Source: Pseudomonas citronellolis
Lineage (GTDB): Bacteria > Pseudomonadota > Gammaproteobacteria > Pseudomonadales > Pseudomonadaceae
Length of the DNA: 64,000 nt
Assembly: GCF_900112375.1 (NCBI RefSeq)
Contig: NZ_FOLS01000001.1
Location: 310,001-374,000 of the forward strand
Direction: 5' to 3'
Positions 1-8,425 of this stretch are shown here, one piece after another (position 1 is the stretch's first letter; every line of letters starts with the position of its first letter). Both the position numbers and the translations under genes were made by a program. The notes beneath the pieces were generated by a model. That model saw only the letters and a program-made list of their open reading frames with translations. It ran no database searches and had not been told where the DNA came from.

Positions 1-36
1 GGTGAAGCGGCTGTCGCAATGGCCTTGCAGGGTCAT
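1..36 (-). CDS. 5' end of a probable serine hydrolase / beta-lactamase-fold esterase (partial)
   Basis: Only the first twelve codons lie in the window, reading inward to the left edge from an ATG at 36 (MTLQGHCDSRFT). This resembles the start of Pseudomonas EstB-type serine hydrolases, which begin M-x-x-QGH-x-DPRF. In P. aeruginosa an esterase gene lies next to the dinG region, which agrees. The identification rests on a very short peptide and on remembered synteny. Confidence 0.4.
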   Translation of the reverse strand, partial: MTLQGHCDSRFT

Positions 37-110
37 GGGGCACTCCGGGCTGTGGGCGAAAGACGCATTCTTCCAGCCCCCCGCCGGCTTGTGAACCCGA
101 CCCGGGTAGG

Positions 111-133
111 GCCGCGGCCATCATGGCCGCGGC
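111..133 (-). terminator. GC-rich hairpin 3' of the glycoside hydrolase gene
   Basis: A perfect 11-bp dyad (GCCGCGGCCAT and its complement around a single C) starts 10 bases after the stop of the minus-strand gene. There is no T-run, so it may stabilise the mRNA end rather than terminate by itself. Confidence 0.4.
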
Positions 134-143
134 GAATGCCGCT

Positions 144-2432
144 CTATTGCACCGCCGGCGCTTCCGGCGCGGCGCTGGCGGTGGCGTCCGGATCGACCCG
201 CGGGGTGGGCGCCTCGGGCGCCGCCTTGGCGGCGGCGCGGGCCTCTTCCAGCATGGCCTTCATCACCTGCTGGTTGCCCTTGCGCACCGCGTCGATGAAG
301 CCGGCGAACGGCAGGTCGGTGATGCCGACCAGGCCGATGTGGCCGTTCTCGCCGTCGAGCAGGCGGCCGCTGGCGGGCTGGTCGAGGTACTGGAACCAGT
401 GCGCGCCGACGATCTGCGGGTCCTTCACCGCGGCGGCGAGGAACTGCTGGTAGCGCTCGCCGCGCTGCTGTTCGTTGTACACCTCGGAAACCCCGCCCCA
501 GAACGGGCCGCGGTCGCGCGAGCCGAAGTGGAACTCGCTGATCAGCACCGGCTTGTCGAGGCTGCGCACGTAGGCGGCGTCGTAGCCCTGCTGCGGCGTC
601 GGTGCGTAGAGGTTGAAGCTCAGCAGGTCGCAATACTGCGCGCAGGAGGCCAGGGCCTCGGGGGTGTTCACCGCGAAGCGCCCGCCCAGCAGCAGGTGGT
701 TGGGATCGTGCCAGCTGAGGGAGTCGCGCAGGGTCTTGAAGTACTGGTCGGCGTACAGGCGCAGGAAGGCGCTGTAGTCCTGCTCGATGGCCGGGTGTTC
801 GGCCTGCACCGCGGGGGCCTGGTAGCCCGGCGCGTCCAGGTCTTCCCAGGCGCCCAGCTCGACGCCCCAGGCTTTGGCCAGGGCCTCGTGCTCGTGGTAC
901 TTGTCCTTCAGTTGCTTGATGAAGGCGCGCTTGGCCGGGCTGTCGGTGGACAGCGCCAGGGTGCCGAAGGCCAGCGCGTAGCGGTTGCGCGGCTCGCTGC
1001 CCTGTCCGGCCCAGGCCAGTTCGTTGTCGGCGTAGTAGCCGAGCAGCCACGGGTCTTCGCGGTGGTCGCGGGTGGCGATAGCGATGGCGCGCTCGGCGGC
1101 CATGGCGAATTTCGGGTCGAAGGGGTCGGGCATGGCGCCCCACCAGTCGTAGCCGGTGCTGACCGTGGCGTAGTCGCCGCCGACGGCCAGCGGCAGGCTG
1201 TAGGGAATCCGCGAGGCGCCGGCGAAGGCCGGCTGGCTCCAGTTGCCCAGGCCGTTGAAGCCCCAGGCGTCGAGGCGCGCCAGGGTGCGCTCCAGCCAGG
1301 CGTCAGCAGCCGGCTGGCCGCTCAGCCCGCCCGTGGCGCGGTAGCGGTTGGCGGCGTAGAAGTCGTACCAGCGGCCGTGGCCGAAGGCCCTGCCCTGCTG
1401 GGCGCCGACGCCGTCGCGGTCGTCGCTCTGGCCGTAGAAGTCGGCCAGCGGCTCACCCTCGGCGGGCAGCTCGGCGAACATGTATTCGCGGCCTTCGACG
1501 TAGGTCTGGCTGCTTTCGCTGTTCACCGTGTTCACGCCCAGGGACCAGTACGGGTGCCCGTCCGGCGTCACCAGCCACCAGCGGCCGTTGCGCTTCTCCG
1601 TGCGGAAGAAGCCGGTGGCCTGGAAGTCCGGGCCTTCCAGCAGACCGCCGAAGGTGTCGGTGGGCTGCGCCTGGGCCTGCCATTTCTTCAGTTGCTCGCC
1701 TTCGGCCTTCCAGGCGTTGGCCAGTTGCTCGACACTCTTGACCTTCTCCGGCCAGTCGCTGCGGGTGGACTGGCCGTAGGCGTCGATGATGCCGGTGTAG
1801 GCCTTGCGCAGCTCGTCGCCGCCGGAACGGGTGCCGAAGCGGCCGACGAGGATGTCCTGGGCCGCCTTCGGGGCGTTCAGGTAGATGCGCACCGCGCCGA
1901 CCTTGTTGCGCTGCAGCTCGCCGGTGACTACCGGGGCGATGAGCACGCGCTGGCCGTCGAGGCTCATCGGCATCGGCACCCCGGCGCGCATGCCGAACAG
2001 CTGCGGCGCGGTGGCCTGCAGCGGCACCAGCAGGGTCTGCGCCGGCCCGGCGGGCAGTGCGACGCTGGCGTGCAGGCCCGGCGTACCGTCGAGGTTGTCG
2101 ATGTCGATCTCCAGGGTCAGCGCCCAGTCCATGGCGCTCTGGATGCGCAGGCTCATGGCGTCGGCCCGCGACCAGTCCCAGCTGCCGCTGGCGGGCTTGA
2201 GGGTGAGCGTGGGGCGCGCCGCCGGGTGGAACTTCACCCGCCGCAGGATCTCGCCCTCGGGCGTGGCCTCGGCGGTGGAGCTGGGCAGGTCGGCGTCCTG
2301 CAGCCCGACGCCGACCACGGCCATCGGCTTGACGAAGTTGAACAGGGTGTCGTCGCTGGGCGCGGCCCACAGCGGGGCGCAGGCGAGGCTCAGGCTGAAC
2401 AGCAGGGGCAGATGCCAACGGGATGAACGCAT
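144..2432 (-). CDS. Secreted glycoside hydrolase, beta-agarase (GH50)-like
   Basis: 762 residues with a clear Sec signal peptide (MRSSRWHLPLLFSLSLACAP.., cleavage near AWA/APSD). The N-terminal third looks like a carbohydrate-binding-like beta domain. From about residue 270 the protein has the hallmark of agarase-type TIM-barrel hydrolases, FFRTEKRNGRWWLVTPDGHP followed by WSLGVNTVNSE. Later it carries the barrel segments LLGYYADNELAW (probable acid/base Glu in the NE pair) and KPVLISEFHFGSRDRG (probable nucleophile Glu). It probably hydrolyses a galactan- or exopolysaccharide-like polymer outside the cytoplasm. A soil pseudomonad need not degrade agar, so the substrate is unknown. It lies 88 bases downstream of dinG on the same strand. 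The family call is good; substrate is open. Confidence 0.75.
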   Translation of the reverse strand: MRSSRWHLPLLFSLSLACAPLWAAPSDDTLFNFVKPMAVVGVGLQDADLPSSTAEATPEGEILRRVKFHPAARPTLTLKPASGSWDWSRADAMSLRIQSAMDWALTLEIDIDNLDGTPGLHASVALPAGPAQTLLVPLQATAPQLFGMRAGVPMPMSLDGQRVLIAPVVTGELQRNKVGAVRIYLNAPKAAQDILVGRFGTRSGGDELRKAYTGIIDAYGQSTRSDWPEKVKSVEQLANAWKAEGEQLKKWQAQAQPTDTFGGLLEGPDFQATGFFRTEKRNGRWWLVTPDGHPYWSLGVNTVNSESSQTYVEGREYMFAELPAEGEPLADFYGQSDDRDGVGAQQGRAFGHGRWYDFYAANRYRATGGLSGQPAADAWLERTLARLDAWGFNGLGNWSQPAFAGASRIPYSLPLAVGGDYATVSTGYDWWGAMPDPFDPKFAMAAERAIAIATRDHREDPWLLGYYADNELAWAGQGSEPRNRYALAFGTLALSTDSPAKRAFIKQLKDKYHEHEALAKAWGVELGAWEDLDAPGYQAPAVQAEHPAIEQDYSAFLRLYADQYFKTLRDSLSWHDPNHLLLGGRFAVNTPEALASCAQYCDLLSFNLYAPTPQQGYDAAYVRSLDKPVLISEFHFGSRDRGPFWGGVSEVYNEQQRGERYQQFLAAAVKDPQIVGAHWFQYLDQPASGRLLDGENGHIGLVGITDLPFAGFIDAVRKGNQQVMKAMLEEARAAAKAAPEAPTPRVDPDATASAAPEAPAVQ

Positions 2433-2520
2433 GCAACCTTGTCCTTGGGGCAGCGCCGGGCGCCACCGGGGTTTGCGACCTGGGACGGCGCGCCGTCCCC
2501 TGTTACGGGTGCCGCACGCC

Positions 2521-4665
2521 TCAGGCGATCTCGCGGCGGAACGGCGGCAGGGCGTTGAGGATGGCCTTGCCGTAGCGCTGCGTCACCACCCGGCGGTCCA
2601 GCAGGCTGATGGTGCCGCGGTCCTGCTCGGTGCGCAGCAGCCGCCCGCAGGCCTGCACCAGGCGCAGCGAGGCGTCGGGCACGGCGATCTCCATGAAGGG
2701 GTTGCCGCCGCGCGCCTCGATCCACTCCGAGAGCGCCGCCTCCACCGGGTCGTCCGGCACCGCGAAGGGAATCTTGGCGATCACCACGTGCTCGCAGTAG
2801 GCCCCCGGCAGGTCGACACCCTCGGCGAAGCTGGCCAGGCCGAAGAGCACGCTGGGCTCGCCGTCGTCGACCCGCGACTTGTGCTTGTTGAGCGTCTCCA
2901 GCTTGGACAGGTTGCCCTGGATCAGCACGCGCTTGCGCCAGTCGCGCTCCAGGCCGTCGAACACGTCCTGCATCTGCCGCCGCGAGGCGAACAGCACCAG
3001 GGTGCCCCGCGCGCCTTCGACCATGGCCGGCAGCTCGCGGACGATGGCCGCTGTGTGGGCGGCGGCGTCGCGCGGGTCGGCCTTCAGGTCCGGCACCCGC
3101 AGCAGGCCGGCATCGGCGTGGTGGAAGGGGCTGGGCACCACGGCGGTGACCGCCGCGCGCGGCAGGCCGGCGCGCATGCGGTAGCGGTCGAAGGTGCCCA
3201 GGGCGGTCAGGGTGGCGGAGGTCACCAGCACGCCGTAGGCCACGTTCCACAGGTTGCGGCGCAGGGTCTCGGCAGCGAGGATCGGGCTGGCGTTGGCCTC
3301 GATGTCGTAGAAGCTGCCGCTCTCGGCGAGGGTCAGCCAGCGCGCCATGGGCGGGCTGTCCTGTGGGTCCTCGCAGGTGAAGGCGGTCCACAGTTCCCAG
3401 TTGCCCTGGGCGCGCGACAGCAGGCTGCCGAACAGCGGGTACCACTCCTCGGCCTGGTAGCTGGCGACGCCGGCGGTGCCCTCGCCGTCCATGGCCTGCT
3501 TGAGCAGGTCGGTGAGGCGGGTGAAGAGGTCGGTGAGCTTGGCGAAGCCCTTCTTCAGCTCGATGCCCATCTCGCGGATGTGCTCGGGCACCACCCCGCC
3601 CTCGAAGCGGTGGCGCGGGCGCTCGCGGCCTTCCATGTCCTCGCCGGCGCGGAAGTCGCCGATCTCCTCGCAGGCGGTGAACATGAACTGCTGCTGGGTG
3701 CGCAGCTCGCGGGCCAGTTCCGGCACCTGCTCGATCAGCCGGCCGAGGTCGCCGGGCAGCGGGTTCTGCGCCAGCAGCTTGGTCAGGTTCTTCTCCACCT
3801 GCCCCAGCCAGTCGGCGGTGGCGCGCAGGCGGGTGAAGTGGGCGAAGTGGCCGATGGCCTTGTCCGGCAGGTGGTGGCCTTCGTCGAAGACGTAGAGGGT
3901 CTCACGCGGGTCCGGCAGGATGGCGCCGCCGCCCAGGGCCAGGTCGGCCAGCACCAGGTCGTGGTTGGTGACGATGACGTCGACCTTGGTCATGCCCTCG
4001 CGCGCCTTGTAGAAGGCGCACTGCTGGAAGTTCGGGCAATGCCGGTTGGTGCACTGGCTGTGGTCGGTGGTCAGCTGCGCCCAATGGGCGTCCTCGATGG
4101 CCTCGGGCCAGGAGTCGCGGTCGCCGTCCCAGCGGTTGCCGGCCAGGCGCTCGATCATCTGGTTGAACAGCTTGGTGCCGCTCTCGTCGACGTCGATGCG
4201 GAAGCCTTCTTCCTCGAACAGCTGGGCCGTGGCGTTCTGCGCCTGGCCTTCCTGCAGCAGGTGGTCGAGCTTGGACAGGCACAGGTAGCGGCCGCGGCCC
4301 TTGGCCAGGGCGAAGCTGAAGGCCAGGCCGCTGTTGCGCAGCAGGTCGGGCAGGTCCTTGTGGACGATCTGCTCCTGCAGCGCCACCGTGGCGGTGGCGA
4401 TCACCAGGCGCTTGCCGGCGGCCTTGGCGCAGGCGATGGCGGCCAGGCTGTAGGCCACGGTCTTGCCGGTGCCGGTGCCGGCCTCCACGGCCACCACCGC
4501 GGCCTCGCCGGTGCGATGGCCTTCCTCGTCGGTCTCGATGGTGCCCAGGACCTTGGCCACTTCGGCGATCATCAGGCGCTGGCCGTAGCGCGGCTTGAGT
4601 TCCTTGGCTTCCAGGAAGCGCGTATAGGCGCCCTGGATGGTGGCCTTGAGTTCGTTGCTGAGCAT
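2521..4665 (-). CDS. dinG: ATP-dependent DNA helicase DinG
   Basis: 714 residues starting MLSNELKATIQGAY. An upstream in-frame start would add 12 residues unlike the family, so the ATG at 4665 is used; it gives the length of P. aeruginosa DinG. It has an XPD-like superfamily 2 fold with Walker A EAGTGTGKT, a DEAH-type box written DEGH (VFDEGHHLPD), a cysteine cluster CTNRHCPNFQQC that with an upstream Cys would bind the 4Fe-4S cluster, and the C-terminal helicase motifs including QACGRLLRTEQDRG. DinG unwinds 5'-overhang DNA, D-loops and R-loops during repair and replication-transcription conflicts. It diverges from the CopD-like gene across a 121-base spacer. Confidence 0.95.
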   Translation of the reverse strand: MLSNELKATIQGAYTRFLEAKELKPRYGQRLMIAEVAKVLGTIETDEEGHRTGEAAVVAVEAGTGTGKTVAYSLAAIACAKAAGKRLVIATATVALQEQIVHKDLPDLLRNSGLAFSFALAKGRGRYLCLSKLDHLLQEGQAQNATAQLFEEEGFRIDVDESGTKLFNQMIERLAGNRWDGDRDSWPEAIEDAHWAQLTTDHSQCTNRHCPNFQQCAFYKAREGMTKVDVIVTNHDLVLADLALGGGAILPDPRETLYVFDEGHHLPDKAIGHFAHFTRLRATADWLGQVEKNLTKLLAQNPLPGDLGRLIEQVPELARELRTQQQFMFTACEEIGDFRAGEDMEGRERPRHRFEGGVVPEHIREMGIELKKGFAKLTDLFTRLTDLLKQAMDGEGTAGVASYQAEEWYPLFGSLLSRAQGNWELWTAFTCEDPQDSPPMARWLTLAESGSFYDIEANASPILAAETLRRNLWNVAYGVLVTSATLTALGTFDRYRMRAGLPRAAVTAVVPSPFHHADAGLLRVPDLKADPRDAAAHTAAIVRELPAMVEGARGTLVLFASRRQMQDVFDGLERDWRKRVLIQGNLSKLETLNKHKSRVDDGEPSVLFGLASFAEGVDLPGAYCEHVVIAKIPFAVPDDPVEAALSEWIEARGGNPFMEIAVPDASLRLVQACGRLLRTEQDRGTISLLDRRVVTQRYGKAILNALPPFRREIA

Positions 4666-4786
4666 GGAATTCCCGGGCACCGGGACTGTCCATCGGGACA
4701 TGTCCGGATGCTGGATAAATTTTCAGTGGTTCGATTGGGCGGCTATGATAGCGCGCTTATTTTCAACCGCCAGCGGAGATCGCCGA

Positions 4787-5251
4787 ATGACCGCCTTTGC
4801 CCCCGTCTACGCCCTGCACGTCCTGGCCGCCCTGGTCTGGGTCGGAGGGATGTTCTTCGCCTGGATGATCCTGCGGCCTGCGGCCGTCGCCGCGCTGGAT
4901 GCGCCGGCGCGGCTGAAGCTGTGGGCCGAGGTGTTCCGGCGCTTCTTCGTGTGGGTCTGGGTGGCGGTGCTGGCGCTGCCGGTGACTGGTATCGGCATGT
5001 TGCAGCTGAGCTTCAATGGCGTGGCCGGCGCGCCGCGCTACGTGCAGGTGATGATGGGACTGTACGTGGCGATGCTGGCGCTGTTCCTGCGGGTGCAGGC
5101 GCTGCAGCTGCCGGAGCTGCGCCGCGCCATCGAGGCGTCCGACTGGCCCGCCGGCGGCGCGGCGCTGGGACGCATCCGCCGCACCGTGGGCGGCAACCTG
5201 CTGCTGGGCATGGCGCTGGTGGCGATAGTCGCCGCGCGCCCGCACTGGTGA
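4787..5251 (+). CDS. CopD-family integral membrane protein
   Basis: 154 residues starting MTAFAPVYALHVLAALVWVG. The reading frame is open further upstream, but this ATG sits 11 bases after a GGAG-like site (cagcggagat) and opens directly into the first membrane helix. Four hydrophobic segments are visible, with the conserved ALVWVGGMFFAWMILRP motif of the CopD/YphB-type domain: a His on helix 1, the second helix ending in PVTGIGM, and a C-terminal helix after IRRTVGGNLLLG. Family members are found with copper-resistance proteins or stand alone. No copper genes adjoin here, so a role in copper is only an inference. Confidence 0.75.
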   Translation: MTAFAPVYALHVLAALVWVGGMFFAWMILRPAAVAALDAPARLKLWAEVFRRFFVWVWVAVLALPVTGIGMLQLSFNGVAGAPRYVQVMMGLYVAMLALFLRVQALQLPELRRAIEASDWPAGGAALGRIRRTVGGNLLLGMALVAIVAARPHW

Positions 5252-5256
5252 ACATT

Positions 5257-5280
5257 GGCGCGGGCCGCGGGGCCCGCGCC
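5257..5280. terminator. Hairpin between convergent genes
   Basis: A 10-bp GC stem (GGCGCGGGCC / GGCCCGCGCC) with a GCGG loop fills the 37-base gap between two convergent stops. It has no T-run on either strand, so efficiency is uncertain. Confidence 0.45.
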
Positions 5281-5288
5281 GGTTTCAA

Positions 5289-6053
5289 TCAGAAACGCAC
5301 GACGTCCAGACGGCCCTGGGCGCCGCTGGGGCCGGGCTTGCCGGCTCCGCCGTCGTGGCCGGCCCTGCCGCCGTCCACCGAGTACAGCAGGCAGTCCTTC
5401 TCGCCGCTGCGCGCGCCGGCCTTGCCCGGCTTGCCCGGGGCACCGCCGGCGCCGCCTTCCAGGCGCACCTTGAGCGACTCCACGGGGAATTGCTGGGGCA
5501 CTTCCAGGCGCACCACGCCGCCGGCGCCACCGGTCTGGCCGTCGCCGGCGTCCTGGCCGTCGCCGCCCTGCTCCGCGCCGCCCCACAGGCAGCCGCCGCT
5601 GCGCGCGTTGGCGCCGTCGAGGCCGTCGTAGCCCGGCGCGCCGACGCCGCCGCGCACGTCGACCATCAGGTTCTCCACCTGCACGTCCTGCAGGTGCAGG
5701 GTCAGGGTGCGGCCGGCGCTGGCCGGGCGATGGAAGCTGCCGGCAGCGCCCTGGGCGGCGATCACGCTGCCATCGGCGAGGTGCCCGCGGGCCACCTCGA
5801 TGCGCAGCGGCTGCTCGCCGGGGAACACGCCGAGGCGGGCGTTCTTCTGCAGGTCGAGTTCGTCGATGTGCAGCACCTTCACCCGCGACGGGATCAGCAG
5901 CGCGCCGCCCTCCGCCACGCGGACGTGTTCCAGGCTCAGGGACTCGCCCTTCACCGGCAGGCGCAGCACGGTATTGGCCTCCACCTGCACCGAAGCGGCG
6001 CTGGCGGCCTCGATCGGCGCCAGCAGCATCAGGCCCAGCAGCAGCTTACGCAT
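5289..6053 (-). CDS. Secreted glycine-rich, collagen-like protein of unknown function
   Basis: 254 residues with a signal peptide (MRKLLLGLMLLAPIEAASA). Residues about 20-130 are predicted beta-rich (VRLPVKGESLSLEHVRV.., LTLHLQDVQVENLMVDV). Two glycine-rich blocks follow: about 135-175 (GAPGYDGLDGANARSGG..GGDGQDAGDGQTGGAGG) and 205-248 (GGAGGAPGKPGKAG.. and GKPGPSGAQG), with a strand segment between them. The Gly-X-Y stretches are short and interrupted, so a true collagen triple helix is doubtful; a Gly-rich surface or matrix protein is likelier. It overlaps the upstream DUF1145 gene by eight bases, so the two are probably co-translated. No enzymatic motif is visible. Confidence 0.7.
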   Translation of the reverse strand: MRKLLLGLMLLAPIEAASAASVQVEANTVLRLPVKGESLSLEHVRVAEGGALLIPSRVKVLHIDELDLQKNARLGVFPGEQPLRIEVARGHLADGSVIAAQGAAGSFHRPASAGRTLTLHLQDVQVENLMVDVRGGVGAPGYDGLDGANARSGGCLWGGAEQGGDGQDAGDGQTGGAGGVVRLEVPQQFPVESLKVRLEGGAGGAPGKPGKAGARSGEKDCLLYSVDGGRAGHDGGAGKPGPSGAQGRLDVVRF

Positions 6054-6321
6054 GACCGCCCTCCTTGGCCGGTGCCGGCAGCGAGAGGAAATGGAAGATG
6101 CCGAACAGCAGGACCTGGATGCGGTCCAGCCAGGGGGACGAACGCCCCTTCAGGCGTGCGCCGAGCGCCAGCAGTTCAAGGATGTGGATCAGCAGGATGA
6201 GGCCCCCGGCGACCTTCAGCAGGGTCGCGAACGGATGGGCGAAGGGATGCAGCAGATTGGCCAGCACCGCCAGCCAGAACAACAGGGCAACCAGCTTGCC
6301 CAGCCCCACAAAAGCCTTCAT
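6046..6321 (-). CDS. DUF1145-family small inner-membrane protein
   Basis: 91 residues with two hydrophobic helices (LGKLVALLFWLAVLANLLHP and TLLKVAGGLILLIHILELLAL), then a basic loop and a third hydrophobic stretch. The length and the HPF..LLKVAGG..HILEL pattern fit DUF1145, whose function is not known. It precedes and overlaps the collagen-like gene, suggesting a two-gene transcript. Confidence 0.7.
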   Translation of the reverse strand: MKAFVGLGKLVALLFWLAVLANLLHPFAHPFATLLKVAGGLILLIHILELLALGARLKGRSSPWLDRIQVLLFGIFHFLSLPAPAKEGGHA

Positions 6322-6396
6322 GTAGATGCTCCCCCGGTTTCTTGTGCCGGCACCATACTCCGGAGGCGGTGACGATTTCCATAGGCGGCGGAAACA

Positions 6397-6422
6397 CGAA
6401 AGGGGCGCAAAGGCCCCTTTCG
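6397..6422 (-). terminator. Rho-independent terminator of the OmpA-like lipoprotein gene
   Basis: A perfect 10-bp stem (CGAAAGGGGC / GCCCCTTTCG) with a six-base loop starts 20 bases after the stop. The minus strand then reads TGTTTCC, a weak T-run. Confidence 0.75.
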
Positions 6423-6441
6423 CTTCAGCACACGCCGGGTG

Positions 6442-7074
6442 TCACTGGCGCTTGATCAGGATTTCCACGCGACGGTTTTCCGCGCGGCCTTCCTTGGTCT
6501 TGTTGTCGGCGACCGGTTTGCTTTCGCCGTAGCCTTCCACCGACTTGATGCTGCTGGCAGGCACGCCGGCATCCACCAGGTAGTTGGCCACCGCGTGGGC
6601 GCGGCGATCGGACAGTTTCTGGTTGTAGGCGTCGGTGCCGACGCTGTCGGTGTGGCCGGAGATATCCAGCGTGGTGGTGGAGGCTTCCTCTTTCAGGCGG
6701 GTGGCGATGGTGTCGAGCTTGTCCTTGTCACGGTTGTCGATCTTCGACGAGTCGAAGGCGAAGTGCAGGTCCCTGACAACGATGGTCTCTTCCTTCGGCA
6801 GCGGTGCCGGAGCCGGTTCGGGAGCCGGTGCGGGCGGCGGCGCCTCGACCACCTTCTCGCCTTCGCCATGCACCCAGCAGTAGGACGCGCCGAGCACGCC
6901 GCCGATCAGCGCGCCCCAGCCCGCCCAGGCACTGCTTTCGATGGAGCCCAGGCCAGCGCCCCCTACACCACCGACCAATGCGCAGGTCGGCCAGTCGGAC
7001 TTCTGCAACCCTGCGCAACCGGTGAGCAGCGTGCTTACCAGCAGCAGGGGTAAAGCGGTCCTTTTGATGCTCAT
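6442..7074 (-). CDS. OmpA-family peptidoglycan-associated lipoprotein
   Basis: 210 residues. The signal ends in a lipobox (LLVSTLLTGC, lipidated Cys20). A glycine-rich segment typical of outer-membrane-associated glycine-zipper proteins (GGVGGAGLGSIESSAWAGWG) follows, then a proline/alanine linker (EAPPPAPAPEPAPAPLPKEE). The OmpA C-terminal domain covers about 95-210 with the peptidoglycan-binding signature ISGHTDSVGTDAYNQKLSDR and ENRRVEILIK. The protein should tether the outer membrane to peptidoglycan. It has its own terminator and is transcribed alone. Confidence 0.85.
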   Translation of the reverse strand: MSIKRTALPLLLVSTLLTGCAGLQKSDWPTCALVGGVGGAGLGSIESSAWAGWGALIGGVLGASYCWVHGEGEKVVEAPPPAPAPEPAPAPLPKEETIVVRDLHFAFDSSKIDNRDKDKLDTIATRLKEEASTTTLDISGHTDSVGTDAYNQKLSDRRAHAVANYLVDAGVPASSIKSVEGYGESKPVADNKTKEGRAENRRVEILIKRQ

Positions 7075-7214
7075 ATATCAGTCTCTCCTGTGAGATGGGT
7101 CTGAACCGACAATTACCGAGTAAAGACGGCGATGCACGAATACGCCAGCACTAGGCCATGAAGGGGTTCACAGGCTAGTCTCTGCGCATTCCGAACGAGA
7201 GTTTCCGCACACCG

Positions 7215-7703
7215 ATGATTTCCGATCGCACGCCCCAGCAGGCGCTGGCCGCCCTGCTCGACCGCTACGCCCCGCAACGCCTGCTGCTGGTAGGCGCCAG
7301 CGGCATTCCCGCCGTGGAAGCCTTCCGCCAGGCCCACCCCGATTGCCAGGTGCACGGCGCCGCCGCGGGCGAGCTGCCGGCGGAACTGGCGGCGCAGCGT
7401 TACGACCTGGCGCTGCTGGCCGACTGCCTGGAACACCTGGAGCGGCGCGCGGCGCTGCAACTGGTCGGCGGCATCCGCAACCTCAACAGCAGCCGCGTCG
7501 CCGTGCTGGTCGACCTGGCCGAGGCCGGCGTCGCCGAAACCGACTTCTACGCCCTGGGCATGCAGGCCAGCGAACGCTTCCAGCGCGACGATCAGACACT
7601 CACGCTGTTCACCTACGATCTGCGTGAATACAAGCAGGTCCCGGATTGGCTGAACGCCAAGTTCTGGGCCAACCCGGAAAACTTCGGCAAGTACTGGTGG
7701 TGA
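7215..7703 (+). CDS. DUF6231-like conserved Pseudomonas protein (degenerate methyltransferase-like fold)
   Basis: 162 residues. The N-terminal half reads as a Rossmann-type fold ([18 protein letters not shown].., [14 protein letters not shown]) reminiscent of SAM methyltransferases, but the glycine motif is GASGIP rather than GxGxG, so activity is doubtful. The C-terminus is aromatic-rich ([20 protein letters not shown]). It ends three bases before the YchJ-type gene, so the two are probably one transcript. I take it to be the DUF6231 family from memory of the C-terminal motif; function unknown. Confidence 0.7.
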   Translation: MISDRTPQQALAALLDRYAPQRLLLVGASGIPAVEAFRQAHPDCQVHGAAAGELPAELAAQRYDLALLADCLEHLERRAALQLVGGIRNLNSSRVAVLVDLAEAGVAETDFYALGMQASERFQRDDQTLTLFTYDLREYKQVPDWLNAKFWANPENFGKYWW

Positions 7704-7705
7704 CC

Positions 7706-8179
7706 ATGACCGAGCCCTGCTGCCCCTGTGGAAGCGGCCTGTCCCTGGCGGACTGCTGCGGCCGCCTGCACGCCGGCCAGCCGGCGCCCACCGCCGAGGC
7801 GCTGATGCGTTCGCGCTACAGCGCCTACGCCCTGGGCCTGGTGGACTACCTGCGCGACACCACGCTGCCGGCCCAGCAGCCCGGCCTGGACCTGGAGGCC
7901 ATCCGCGCCTGGAGCCTGGGCAGCACCTGGCTGGGCCTGGAGGTGGAAAGCCACGAGGTGCTCGGCGGCACGCCCGAGCATGCCCGCGTCACCTTCACCG
8001 CGCGCTGGCACGACGCCAACGGCGAGCACAGCCACCGCGAATGCTCCGGCTTCGTCCAGCGCGACGGCCGCTGGTATTTCCTCGACCCGACGGTGCCGCT
8101 CAAGCTGGGCCGCAACGATCCCTGCCCGTGCGGCGCCGGCGGCAAGCTGAAGAAATGCTGCGGGCCGTGGATCGGTTGA
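7706..8179 (+). CDS. YchJ-family SEC-C zinc-binding protein (UPF0225)
   Basis: 157 residues from ATG 7706, directly after the preceding stop. A SEC-C motif sits at each end: [20 protein letters not shown] at residues 4-23, and a C-terminal [17 protein letters not shown] that ends the protein. Between them is the YchJ core ([43 protein letters not shown]). SEC-C motifs bind zinc as in the SecA tail. The protein is cytosolic with no established activity. The start is fixed by the N-terminal SEC-C motif. Confidence 0.9.
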   Translation: MTEPCCPCGSGLSLADCCGRLHAGQPAPTAEALMRSRYSAYALGLVDYLRDTTLPAQQPGLDLEAIRAWSLGSTWLGLEVESHEVLGGTPEHARVTFTARWHDANGEHSHRECSGFVQRDGRWYFLDPTVPLKLGRNDPCPCGAGGKLKKCCGPWIG

Positions 8180-8205
8180 CACGGCGGACGCACCGGGGCG
8201 TGCCT

Positions 8206-8275
8206 CGTAGGATGGGTTGAGCGAAGCGATACCCATCGGGCCATGGTGATGGGTATCGCAACAACCCATCCTACG
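8206..8275. repeat. GTAGGATGGG-type palindromic repeat, copy 1
   Basis: A 70-base imperfect palindrome: CGTAGGATGGGTTGAGCG at the left, a central ACCCATC/GATGGGT inner pair, and ACCCATCCTACG at the right. The same family recurs at 16862, 37790, 45918 and 58923. It lies just after the YchJ-type gene, where it could act as a hairpin terminator. Confidence 0.85.
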
Positions 8276-8425
8276 TCAGAGCTTCTCTTGCACCTGTAGC
8301 CAGGGCTTTCCGGCGGGCGTGGATAGCGAAGGATTCGTTCCCACCTAAAGAGGGACACCGCATGCACCCATTGGGTGCATCGGGCCCATCGGCTAGAATG
8401 CACGCTTTTTCGCGGGCCCCTCGCC

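Noticed and set aside
123..2426. 767-codon plus-strand frame opposite the glycoside hydrolase
   Set aside because: Val/Ala/Gly-rich composition and no signal or domain; the minus-strand protein has a signal peptide and catalytic motifs.
1885..5631. 1248-codon plus-strand frame antisense to the glycoside hydrolase and dinG
   Set aside because: It is a GC-driven shadow; two well-recognised minus-strand genes cover the region.
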